Shown here: positions 8,728-16,385 of the stretch, one piece after another
How positions within the stretch are numbered: position 1 is the stretch's first letter
Layout of the letters: each line of letters starts with the position of its first letter
Assembly (NCBI RefSeq): GCF_001855565.1
Contig: NZ_MKCR01000002.1
Location: 186,001-250,000, forward strand
Direction of reading: 5' to 3'
Length of the DNA: 64,000 nt
Origin: Chromobacterium amazonense
Lineage (GTDB): Bacteria; Pseudomonadota; Gammaproteobacteria; Burkholderiales; Chromobacteriaceae
Notes under the pieces: model-generated
Database searches by the model: none
What the model saw: only the letters and a program-made list of their open reading frames with translations
Told to the model about the DNA's origin: nothing
Position numbers and translations under genes: made by a program

Positions 8728-8958
8728 CCTTATTGCATTTCATGCGCCATGCGGCACTTAGCGGCAAGGCCCATGGCATCGGTTGCAAGCCTAGCCAGGA
8801 AAAGAATCATGCCAATGAATTTTTTTGCATGTTGTGAAAATGCAATTGCATGATTTGCAAAATGCGAAAATTTTGTCATTTAATGCGCATTACACTGGCA
8901 TGACAAGAAAATGGGTGCTAGCATGCAGAGCATGAATTTGATGTGAAGGTACTTCACC
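8728..8958. promoter_or_regulatory. AT-rich leader upstream of the response regulator gene
   Basis: This 231-bp non-coding stretch lies between flhA and the response regulator gene. The part at about 8811-8890 is strikingly AT-rich for this genome. It contains the perfect 12-bp palindrome ATGCAATTGCAT (8840-8851) and several TGCA/TGCAT repeats nearby. This looks like a regulatory region, but I cannot assign a protein to it. The ATG of the next gene is preceded by GTGAAGG. Confidence 0.4.
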
Positions 8959-9840
8959 ATGTCCGATGCCAAATGCGCCAATCAGATCATTTGCGACAAC
9001 ATCCGCGCCCAGCTGGAGCACTTCCGCTGGCCGGAAGCCCAACAAGCCGGCCTGATCGAACAGATTCTGGGATTGAGCACCTCTCAGGCCTACCGCAAGC
9101 TGAACGGCAGCAGCCCATGGCAGCTGGCCCAGGTGGAAAAGCTTGCGCAATATCTGAACATCCCCACCTCCACCCTGCTGGTGAACCGCGCCGAGCCGGA
9201 TGCCCCGGCCACGCCCGCCGCCAACGAGCAGGAGCTGATTCCGGCCATTCTGCATCTGAACAATCAGAGCGGCGAAGCGCACTGTTGGATCCAGCTGGGC
9301 GAAGAGTTGGCGGACGACTCCTGCGCCCCGCTGCTGCTGGCCAAGCGTCTGCACGACTGCTGGCATGTTTTCCCCGGCACGCAATTCGACGGCGAAGGCG
9401 GCCATGAAGTCACTTACCTGACCATCCGCCCGCCCAAGCGCGCCAACAGCAAGCGCCTGCTGGTCGCGGTGCTGGACGACAAGGACGCTGACCTGCTGTC
9501 CGCCATCCTGGTGCAGCAGGGCCTGTTCGCGCTGCCTTACTACCAATCGCAAGCGCTGCTGCAGGCGCTGCCGCAGGAAGATTTCGACGCTTTCGTGCTG
9601 GACTGGGTGCTGGACGAACCCGGCAGCTGCATGCAAGTGATCGAAACCATACGCCGCCATTCTCCGAATGTGCCCATCATCGTGCTGACCGGCTACGCGC
9701 TGGAGCACGAGAATGAGCTGTCCCAGGCGCTGCAGACGCACGGCGTCTACTACATCGGCAAACCGGCGCCCGGCTCCATTCTGGCGCTGCAGATCAAGAA
9801 CATGGTCACCAACGCGCTGGAACCGGCCGGGCTGAACTAA
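8959..9840 (+). CDS. Response regulator with N-terminal BetR-like helix-turn-helix domain
   Basis: A 293-aa two-domain protein. Residues about 8-75 (NIRAQLEHFRWPEAQQAGLIEQILGLS..QAYRKLNG) resemble the BetR-type helix-turn-helix in which a DNA-binding segment precedes a sensory part. Residues about 170-285 form a receiver domain with the phosphoacceptor D215 (FVLDW) and conserved lysine K268 (YIGKP); the acidic pair is in VLDDKDAD. This is the reverse of the usual receiver-then-output order. It converges on a hybrid sensor kinase and is its likely partner or target. Direct DNA binding and any role in flagellin control are inferred from position only. Confidence 0.72.
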   Translation: MSDAKCANQIICDNIRAQLEHFRWPEAQQAGLIEQILGLSTSQAYRKLNGSSPWQLAQVEKLAQYLNIPTSTLLVNRAEPDAPATPAANEQELIPAILHLNNQSGEAHCWIQLGEELADDSCAPLLLAKRLHDCWHVFPGTQFDGEGGHEVTYLTIRPPKRANSKRLLVAVLDDKDADLLSAILVQQGLFALPYYQSQALLQALPQEDFDAFVLDWVLDEPGSCMQVIETIRRHSPNVPIIVLTGYALEHENELSQALQTHGVYYIGKPAPGSILALQIKNMVTNALEPAGLN

Positions 9841-9859
9841 ACCGCAGCCGCGCAAAAAC

Positions 9860-9885
9860 AAACAGGCTCCGCAAGGAGCCTGTTT
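9860..9885. terminator. Bidirectional terminator between response regulator and sensor kinase
   Basis: An 11-bp perfect stem (AAACAGGCTCC / GGAGCCTGTTT) with a GCAA tetraloop lies between two convergent genes. On the minus strand it is followed by a T-rich tract (TGTTTTTG), making it a good terminator for the kinase gene. On the plus strand the tail is weaker. Confidence 0.8.
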
Positions 9886-9907
9886 GCATGCCATCGGATG
9901 ACACGGA

Positions 9908-11641
9908 CTACGCCGGCAACACCGCCAGCGCCGCGCGCAGCTGCTGGCCATCGAAAGGCTTGCCCAAGCGGGCGGAGAACCAGCTGGCGCGGGAATCGGC
10001 AAATTCGGCCGGATCGGCGCTCATCGCCAGCATCAACGGTCTTTGCGGCTGCTTGCGCGCCAGCTCCGCCAACAGATAGCCGCTGTCGCCCCCTAGCTGC
10101 ATGTCCAGCAGCAGGATGTCGAAACGCTGCTGCGCCAGGCAATCCGCCGCCTGCGTCAAGGTGGCTGCGCAGCGCACCTGGAAACCATCCTGAGCTAGCC
10201 ACTCCGCCACCGAAGAACGAATCTGGGCGTCGTCATCCACCAGCAGCAGGCTGCGCCCGCCCCGGCCCGCCAACACCTCGCGCAGCGGCAGCCGCACCGT
10301 GAAGACCGAACCCTTGCCCACTTCGCTGTCCATCTCGATATGGCCGCCGAACAATCGCACCAGCTCCTTGACGATGGACAGGCCCAGGCCGCTGCTGCCG
10401 GGACGGCGATTGCGCCCCTGGCTGAACGGCTGGAAGATGCGCTGCCGGTCTTCCTCGGCGATGCCGATGCCGGTATCGCTGACCTCCAGCCACAACTCCA
10501 GCTGCTCCTCGCTGCGCAGCCCGCGGGCGCGGATCTTGACTTCGCCCTGGTCGGTATAGCGGATGGCGTTGGACACCAGATTGCCGACGATCTGGCGCAG
10601 ACGGATTTCATCCATCATCACCATGTCCGGCAGGTCCGCAGTCTCGCATAGCAGCTTCAGTCCCTTGGCGTCGGCCGGCGGCTGCATCACATCCACCACC
10701 GTGCGCAGCACGCCGCTCAGGCTCATCCGTCCCGGATTCAGCCGCAGTTGCATGTTTTTGATCGCCGACACATCCATGATGTCGTGCACCTGGCTGGTCA
10801 GTTGCGCCATGCCGGCCTTCATCCGCTTCAGCGCCAGCTGCGCCGCCGGTTCCGGCAAAACGGCCGGCTCCACCAGCTCCATGCACATTTGCATCGACTG
10901 CAAGGGGGAGCGAATCTCATGCCCCAGCGCGCCCAGGAAGGTGGTGCGATCCAATTCCAGGGCCACCGTCGCCCGATGGGCGTCACGCTCCTGATCCAGC
11001 AAGGCCTGACGAGCTTCGGCCAGGGTTTTCACCTCCTGGAAGCGCATCAGCATCAGCAGGATGCCGCAGATGCCGCCGCACAACACCAGCTGCAAGGCCA
11101 GCATTTGCGAGCGCTGGCTGGACAGCGCGCGCGTGCGCGCCATCCGCGCCGCCACCTCGGCTTCGCGGCTTTGCACGGCGAAATTCGCCAGCACCGGGCG
11201 CAAGGCATCGATGCGCGACACCATCTTGCGCGCCGCCTGCGGGGTCATGTGCTGCCAGTCATTGGCTTTCAGCAAGGGACTGAGCGCGGCTTTCAGCTCA
11301 TCGAAGCCGGCCACGCCCTTGAGCTGGCGATGCACCAGCACGGTGTCGGGCGCCTCGAACACCTGATAGCGGCTGAGCAACAATTGATATTGCTGCTTCA
11401 CCGCCGGCAGGCTCTGCGGCGCGGCGGAATAGCCGATCAATTCGGCGCGCGTCTTTTCCAGCTCGATATGCAACTGCGCGACATTCCAATACAGCTGCTC
11501 GCTCTTGCCGCCATCAATCAAAGCCTGGCTGGCGCGGTCGATGCGGTAAAAGTTCCACACCGCGGCGAACAGCAATACCAGCAGCGGCATCATCAGCCAC
11601 CACGGCATGCGCAGCGTTTTTTTGAGCTTGGCCAGCGTCAC
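9908..11641 (-). CDS. Hybrid sensor histidine kinase
   Basis: A 577-aa inner-membrane kinase. A transmembrane helix at about residues 13-32 and another at about 180-200 flank a helical periplasmic sensor domain. The dimerisation/phosphoacceptor segment contains H241 (LGHEIRSP), and the HATPase domain has the N box (LVSNAIRYTD), DTGIGIA and GSSGLGLSIVK motifs. A C-terminal receiver carries D513 (LLLDMQL) and LGKPF. It starts with GTG and overlaps the upstream exported-protein gene by 4 bp, so kinase and periplasmic protein are probably made together. The convergent response regulator is a plausible partner. The signal sensed is unknown. Confidence 0.85.
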   Translation of the reverse strand: MTLAKLKKTLRMPWWLMMPLLVLLFAAVWNFYRIDRASQALIDGGKSEQLYWNVAQLHIELEKTRAELIGYSAAPQSLPAVKQQYQLLLSRYQVFEAPDTVLVHRQLKGVAGFDELKAALSPLLKANDWQHMTPQAARKMVSRIDALRPVLANFAVQSREAEVAARMARTRALSSQRSQMLALQLVLCGGICGILLMLMRFQEVKTLAEARQALLDQERDAHRATVALELDRTTFLGALGHEIRSPLQSMQMCMELVEPAVLPEPAAQLALKRMKAGMAQLTSQVHDIMDVSAIKNMQLRLNPGRMSLSGVLRTVVDVMQPPADAKGLKLLCETADLPDMVMMDEIRLRQIVGNLVSNAIRYTDQGEVKIRARGLRSEEQLELWLEVSDTGIGIAEEDRQRIFQPFSQGRNRRPGSSGLGLSIVKELVRLFGGHIEMDSEVGKGSVFTVRLPLREVLAGRGGRSLLLVDDDAQIRSSVAEWLAQDGFQVRCAATLTQAADCLAQQRFDILLLDMQLGGDSGYLLAELARKQPQRPLMLAMSADPAEFADSRASWFSARLGKPFDGQQLRAALAVLPA

Positions 11642-12126
11642 ATCACCTCCAGCGCTTCAACCTGCCATACCAGTTTGGCGTCAAGCGGCGGTCCTTTTTC
11701 GGCATCGGGCATCTCGGGCAGGGGGTACATCAGCCACAATGGCCCGTAATGAGCGACATCGAACGGCTTGTTGTCGATGCGGCGCGCCAGCACCACATTG
11801 CGGCTGTTCAATTCGGAAACGGCAATGTCGTAGCGGTAATAGTTGATCGCCAGCACCCGCACCATGCTGCCTTTGGCGTCGGCCTTGGCCAGGATGTCTT
11901 TCACCAGCGGACCGCTGAATGTCACCATCGGCGTCCAACTGGTGGCGGTGCGAAAGCTCAGCTGCCGCAGCTTCGCCAAATCGCTGTCGCGAAATTGATA
12001 AACCCCGCGCTTGGCATCGGTGAAGCGTCCGATCTTTCCCGACACCGTCAGCACTACCGGATCGGCATCAGCCAGAGCGCAAGCGCTCAGGCACAGGCCC
12101 AACCATACCCACCAGGCCTTTCGCAT
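11638..12126 (-). CDS. Exported molybdopterin-oxidoreductase-like protein, probable sensory partner
   Basis: A 162-aa exported protein with a hydrophobic leader ending LGLCLSACALA, which could be a lipoprotein signal (LSAC) or a signal peptidase I site. The mature part resembles the small sulfite-oxidase/YedY-type fold (LTVSGKIG..., FSGPLVKDILAKA, INYYRYDIAVSEL, PLWLMYPL). The segment where the cofactor-binding cysteine would sit reads SFRTATSW, without cysteine, so catalysis with a molybdenum cofactor is unlikely. The start chosen has GAGG six bases upstream; ATGs 6 bp and 33 bp earlier are alternatives. Coupled to the kinase gene by a 4-bp overlap, it is more likely a ligand-binding sensory partner than an enzyme. 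Confidence 0.65.
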   Translation of the reverse strand: MRKAWWVWLGLCLSACALADADPVVLTVSGKIGRFTDAKRGVYQFRDSDLAKLRQLSFRTATSWTPMVTFSGPLVKDILAKADAKGSMVRVLAINYYRYDIAVSELNSRNVVLARRIDNKPFDVAHYGPLWLMYPLPEMPDAEKGPPLDAKLVWQVEALEVM

Positions 12127-12263
12127 AGCCATCCTCATCGTCCACCACAAAAAGCGCAATTATATTCGCCACAACAGCGGAACAACCAGCTTTGCGCGGC
12201 AATTGCATACAGCCCGCCACATTATCCCCCATCTGCATGCCGTATGGCTTTGGCAAGGCGCAA

Positions 12264-12293
12264 TAAAAAAGCCATCGGCATGACCGCTGGCTT
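12264..12293 (-). terminator. Rho-independent terminator of the flagellin gene
   Basis: Read on the minus strand, AAGCCAGCGG / CCGATGGCTT forms a 10-bp stem with one mismatch around a TCATG loop, followed by TTTTTT. It lies 34 bp after the flagellin stop codon. Confidence 0.8.
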
Positions 12294-12326
12294 GCATCGC
12301 GGCAAAACGCGCCGCCATGCTGATGA

Positions 12327-13328
12327 TTACTGCAGCAGGGACATGGCCAGGCTGTTCATGCTGCCGCTTTGCTTCAGCATGGAGGTGCTGGCCTGCGTCA
12401 GCATCTGCTTGGCGGTCATGGTGGAGCTTTCGACTGCGTAGTCGGTATCCATGATGCGACCCTTGGCGGCCAGGGTGTTGTTGTTCACGTTGTTCAGGTT
12501 GTTGACCACGTGGTCCAGGCGGTTGGCGTTGGCGCCCAGGGAGGAACGAACGGTGCCGACGGCATCCAGAGCCGCGCCAATGGTGGTGATCGTCTCGGAC
12601 TTGCCAATTTCCTCACCCTTAGTCAGCTTCTCAAGGGCAGTCACTTCAGTATCCCATTCGCCCTTTGCTGTATCCTTAGCAGTACCAGCCGCAGCTTTAT
12701 CCCATTTATCTTTGGCGTCAGCAACTTTCTTTTGTTGGTCCGAAATATCCTTAACTGCCTTCTCTTCGGACGCCGCATCCGCAAAATAATTTTTCGAAGA
12801 GACTTGCGCCAGCGCATTACCCAAAGCAGACATTTGCGCCGAGAGATCGACCGACATCGACTCACTAGCAGCCGCACCGATCTGGAAGCTCAGGGTGCCG
12901 GAGATCTTGCCGCCTTGCAGCAGCTTCTCGCCGCCGAAGGAGGTGTTCTTCATGATGTTGCTCAGCTCTTTGCCCAGCTGATCGAACTCGGATTGCATCG
13001 CTTTTTTGTCGGCGTCGGTCGAAGTGGCGTTGGCGCCTTCGGTGGACAAGTCTTTCATCCGTTGCAGGATGTTGGTCACTTCGCCCAGCGCGCCTTCGGC
13101 GGTCTGCAGCATGGAGATGCCGTTCTGGGCATTCTTCATGGCGACGGTCATGCCGCGGCTTTGCGCGTCCAGACGGGTGGCGATCTGCAGGCCGGCGGCG
13201 TCATCCATGGCCGAGTTGATGCGCAGGCCGGTGCCCAGGCGAGTCATCGATGTCGACAGCGCGCCTTGGGTGCTGTTCATATTGGACTTGGTGTTCAGTG
13301 CTGCGATGTTGGTGTACAGGCTCAGCAT
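12327..13328 (-). CDS. Flagellin
   Basis: A 333-aa flagellin, the filament subunit exported by the flagellar apparatus encoded to its left. The conserved N-terminal D0/D1 region (SLYTNIAALNTKSNM, then INSAMDDAAGLQIATRLDAQ) and C-terminal region (AAKGRIMDTDYAVESS, then QMLTQASTSMLKQSG) are both present. The central domain (about residues 160-240) is short and rich in Lys, Ala and Asp (KKVADAKDKWDKAAAGTAKD). Its DNA (about 12600-12830) has lower GC than the flanks, typical of a variable surface segment. The start follows GGAG in minus-strand GGAGCCTTTCC. The gene has its own terminator, so it is a single-gene unit. A lafA-type name is plausible but not proven. Confidence 0.93.
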   Translation of the reverse strand: MLSLYTNIAALNTKSNMNSTQGALSTSMTRLGTGLRINSAMDDAAGLQIATRLDAQSRGMTVAMKNAQNGISMLQTAEGALGEVTNILQRMKDLSTEGANATSTDADKKAMQSEFDQLGKELSNIMKNTSFGGEKLLQGGKISGTLSFQIGAAASESMSVDLSAQMSALGNALAQVSSKNYFADAASEEKAVKDISDQQKKVADAKDKWDKAAAGTAKDTAKGEWDTEVTALEKLTKGEEIGKSETITTIGAALDAVGTVRSSLGANANRLDHVVNNLNNVNNNTLAAKGRIMDTDYAVESSTMTAKQMLTQASTSMLKQSGSMNSLAMSLLQ

Positions 13329-13532
13329 GGAAAGGCTCCATCTTGGTTGGGTCGTGAATCGGCATCTCTGCCCTACCCGAACAAGGCGGCCAGCCATCGA
13401 TACAACTTAAACTGCAACAGAATGTGAAAAATCACGGCATTTTTCGCAAGCCGCATGCCGTGGCCACATTTCAAGTCTATAAAGAAGATGCGCAAGCCAA
13501 TCCAATGTCATCAAATGGATGGAGCATCGGCG

Positions 13533-14798
13533 ATGAATACTCAGGCGAATCCGTTTTTGCAAGAAAGCGCAGTGATCAGCCAATTTCCCGGTTTCGGCCC
13601 CGTCCGCGCCCACCAGCTGTCCGGCTATCTTTCGATTGGCGACGACGCCGGCGGCTGGCTGTATTTCTGGTTCAGCGAGGCCGCCAGCAATCCAGAAAAC
13701 GCCCCGCTGCTGGTCTGGATCAATCACGCTGCGGAACAGAACGCGCTGGCATGCCTGTTTGATGGACACGGCCCGTACCTGCTGGACGAATCCGGCTGCG
13801 TGCACGCCAATCCGTTCAGCTGGCACCTCCACGCCAACTACCTGATCATCGATCAGCCGCTAGGCCATGGATTGTCCTTCCTGAGCCATCCGCGCTACCA
13901 GCCGGCAAACTACGAGGAAAGCAGTCAGCAAACCTATCACGCGCTGCAGGAATTCCTGTTGCGCTGGCCCCGCTACCGGCAACTTGATTGCTATCTGTTC
14001 GGCGTTGGACAGGCTTGCCACACGCAAGCTCACCTGGCCCATCGCATCCTGGATGGCAACCATGGCGGCCAGCCCGAGATCCGCTTGCGAGGTCTGGGCT
14101 TGGGCAATGCGCTGATCGCGCCTGAAATCCAGCTGCAGAGCCACATCGAGTTTGCCTGCCAGCACCGACTGATCCATGCCGAAGAAAAGCGCCGCGCCGA
14201 AGCCTTGCTGCAGGATTTTCGCCAGGCCAATGCCTCGCCGTCGCCGCTGCAGCGCCAGCGCGCAAATCAGCTGGCGAAAGAGTTGGAGCTTTATATCGAA
14301 CAATGCAGCGGCCGAGACTCGCAAGACATCCGCCTCCCTCCCGGTCGTGCTCACGCGCAGCTTGGCGACTACCTGGCCAAACCTGCGGCGCGGCAAGCTC
14401 TGCATATTGACCCGCGCGCGCTCAAGCCGCCCCCGCCATTCGCCGCGCAACAGGCGGCATGGCAGGAATCCTCTTCCCACCTGTTTCCAAGACTGATGGA
14501 AAAGCTGAAGCTGCTGTTCTTTCATGGCGAATGCAGCATGCAAGGCAACCACCACGGCACGGAGGCGTGGCTCAATACGCTCTGCTGGAGCGATGCAGCA
14601 GTCTTCCGCCAGCAAAAACGCGAAACCTGGCAACCTTACGGCCTGCCCGCAGGCCAGTTTCTCCGCCACAATCAGCTCTTCCATCTGATCATCCATGACG
14701 CCGGTCTGCATATCGCGCGCACCCAGCCGGCCTGCGCCCTGGCCATGCTGCAGCAATATTTGACGGCGGCAGAGGTCGGCGAACCCCGAGCTCGCTAA
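13533..14798 (+). CDS. Serine carboxypeptidase (S10)-like protein lacking the catalytic triad
   Basis: A 421-aa cytoplasmic protein (no signal peptide) that aligns along its length with peptidase family S10. Matches include FPGFGPV, LSGYLSIG, LYFWFSEAASNPENAPLLVWIN, GHGPYLL, NPFSWHLHANYLIIDQP, LRGLGLGNALI and GTEAWL. The active-site motifs are gone: NGGPGCSS reads NHAAEQNA (from N64), GESYAG reads GVGQAC (157-162, the serine position is G159), GDxD reads GECS (332-335), and AGH reads AGL (L392). The gene is intact, so it looks like a maintained pseudoenzyme, not a decaying gene. GGAG eight bases before the ATG supports the start. It is divergent from flagellin; its function is unknown. Confidence 0.75.
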   Translation: MNTQANPFLQESAVISQFPGFGPVRAHQLSGYLSIGDDAGGWLYFWFSEAASNPENAPLLVWINHAAEQNALACLFDGHGPYLLDESGCVHANPFSWHLHANYLIIDQPLGHGLSFLSHPRYQPANYEESSQQTYHALQEFLLRWPRYRQLDCYLFGVGQACHTQAHLAHRILDGNHGGQPEIRLRGLGLGNALIAPEIQLQSHIEFACQHRLIHAEEKRRAEALLQDFRQANASPSPLQRQRANQLAKELELYIEQCSGRDSQDIRLPPGRAHAQLGDYLAKPAARQALHIDPRALKPPPPFAAQQAAWQESSSHLFPRLMEKLKLLFFHGECSMQGNHHGTEAWLNTLCWSDAAVFRQQKRETWQPYGLPAGQFLRHNQLFHLIIHDAGLHIARTQPACALAMLQQYLTAAEVGEPRAR

Positions 14799-14925
14799 GC
14801 CCTAGCCGGGGGCATGACGACGACTGCGAAGTTTCCCATGCCAACCACCTGTCCTCACTAACGACTATAAATTGACCTTTTCTGGCCGCCGCACTTAAAT
14901 GTCATTTTCAATCCAGGGCGGAGCC

Positions 14926-16320
14926 ATGAACCACATTACAGAGCAGGCCATTCGACAACTCTGGCGGCCCAGCCAGCTGGATTCCGCTTGGCTGGACCAA
15001 TTGCGCCTCCAGGGCCAAGGTCCCGTACTGCCCTCTTCCTTCGCGCTGGATGCCGCCGCCCAAGCCTGCCTCGCCGCAAGCGGTCTGGCCGCGGCGGCGT
15101 TCTGGCACGCAAGAGGCGGGGAACGGCAAACGGTCAGCGTCAATCTGCATCATGCCGTCGCGGAATTTCGCAGCGAGCACTATCTGCGGGTCGATGGCGC
15201 TCAACCGAGCGACCCATGGGACAAAATCGCCGGCATCTACCGCTGCGGGGACGGCCGCTGGCTGCGCATCCACACGAACTTCCCGCATCACTGCCAAGGC
15301 GTGCTGCAACTGTTGCAGTGCGAGTACGACAAGGCCGCGGTAACGGCGGCGCTGCAAAAATGGACAGCCTTTGATTTTGAAGACGCCGCCGCCGCCCGCG
15401 GCCTGGTGGCCACCGCGCTGCGCAGCTTCGCGGAATGGGATGCCCACCCTCAGGGCCAGGCGGTGGCGGCGCAAGCTGTGTTTTCGCTGACCCGCCTCGA
15501 CCATGCCGAACCGCTGGCGCTGACGGATGCGGACCGCCCCCTTGGCGGCGTGCGAGTGCTGGACCTGACCCGCATCATCGCCGGCCCGTTGGGCGGACGC
15601 GTGCTGGCGGCGCATGGCGCGGATGTGTTGCACATCTCTTCGCCCAGACTGCCGACCATTCCCACGCTGGACATGGACATGGGACGCGGCAAACGCAATG
15701 CGCAGCTGGACCTGACGCGCGAGTCCGACCGCGATGCCCTGCGCCGACTGCTGGCCGATGCGCATGTCTTCATCCAGGGCTATCGTCCAGGCGGGCTGGC
15801 CGGACTCGGCTTCTCGCCAGACGATGCGGCCCGGGTGCGGCCCGGCATCGTCTATGTCTCGCTCAGCGCCTACGGCAATCAAGGCCCTTGGGCCGGGCGG
15901 CGCGGTTTCGATTCGCTGACGCAAACTGCCAGCGGCTTCAACCTGGCCGAAGCCGAGGCCGCCGGTTCCGAGACGCCGCGCGCCTTTCCGGCGCAGGCGC
16001 TGGACCATATCGCCGGCTATCTGGCGGCGCTGGGCGCGACGGCCGCGCTGCGCCATCAGCGGCAGCAAGGCGGCAGTTGGCATGTGGAGGTGTCGCTGGC
16101 GCAGGCCGCGCACTGGTTGCGCGGTCTCGGCAGGGTCGAATGCGCGATCAACTTACCCATCCCCACGCTGGAAGACGTCCGCCCCTGGCTGGAGGAAGCC
16201 GACTCGGGCTTTGGCCGACTGCTCGCCGTGCGCCATGCGGCCGAGCTATCGCTGACGCCTGCGCGCTGGCCGCTGCCAGCCATGCCCCTGGGCAGCCATG
16301 CCGCCAGCTGGACTGTCTGA
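14926..16320 (+). CDS. Class III CoA-transferase (CaiB/BaiF family) with an extra N-terminal domain
   Basis: A 464-aa protein. From about residue 205 it is a class III CoA-transferase large domain (LGGVRVLDLTRIIAGPLGGRVLAAHGADVLHI, then GRGKRNAQLDLT and FIQGYRPGGLAGLGF). The candidate catalytic aspartate is in FPAQALDHIAGYL. The first 170 residues resemble the C-terminal subdomain of the same family (GERQTVSVNLHHAVAEF, GIYRCGDGRWLRIH), as if that half were placed in front. The family moves CoA between carboxylic acids. The ATG follows GGCGGAG. An MFS transporter gene 65 bp downstream is probably co-transcribed and may carry the acid substrate. The substrate itself cannot be told. Confidence 0.8.
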   Translation: MNHITEQAIRQLWRPSQLDSAWLDQLRLQGQGPVLPSSFALDAAAQACLAASGLAAAAFWHARGGERQTVSVNLHHAVAEFRSEHYLRVDGAQPSDPWDKIAGIYRCGDGRWLRIHTNFPHHCQGVLQLLQCEYDKAAVTAALQKWTAFDFEDAAAARGLVATALRSFAEWDAHPQGQAVAAQAVFSLTRLDHAEPLALTDADRPLGGVRVLDLTRIIAGPLGGRVLAAHGADVLHISSPRLPTIPTLDMDMGRGKRNAQLDLTRESDRDALRRLLADAHVFIQGYRPGGLAGLGFSPDDAARVRPGIVYVSLSAYGNQGPWAGRRGFDSLTQTASGFNLAEAEAAGSETPRAFPAQALDHIAGYLAALGATAALRHQRQQGGSWHVEVSLAQAAHWLRGLGRVECAINLPIPTLEDVRPWLEEADSGFGRLLAVRHAAELSLTPARWPLPAMPLGSHAASWTV

Positions 16321-16385
16321 AGGGTCAGGTTTCATCGCCAAAGCGCTCGTTGACACTGGCGGTTTCGATCTCAGTCGAGAGCGCT

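Noticed and set aside
13329-13440. Sigma-54 or sigma-28 promoter before the flagellin
   Set aside because: A TGGC...TTGT element has one base too many between its halves, and GCCGATTC lacks a matching upstream TAAA at the right distance; neither is good enough to annotate.
15435-16385. In-frame upstream extension of the MFS gene giving a 714-aa protein
   Set aside because: The extension is another frame of the CoA-transferase gene; the transporter clearly begins at MRTNKYL.
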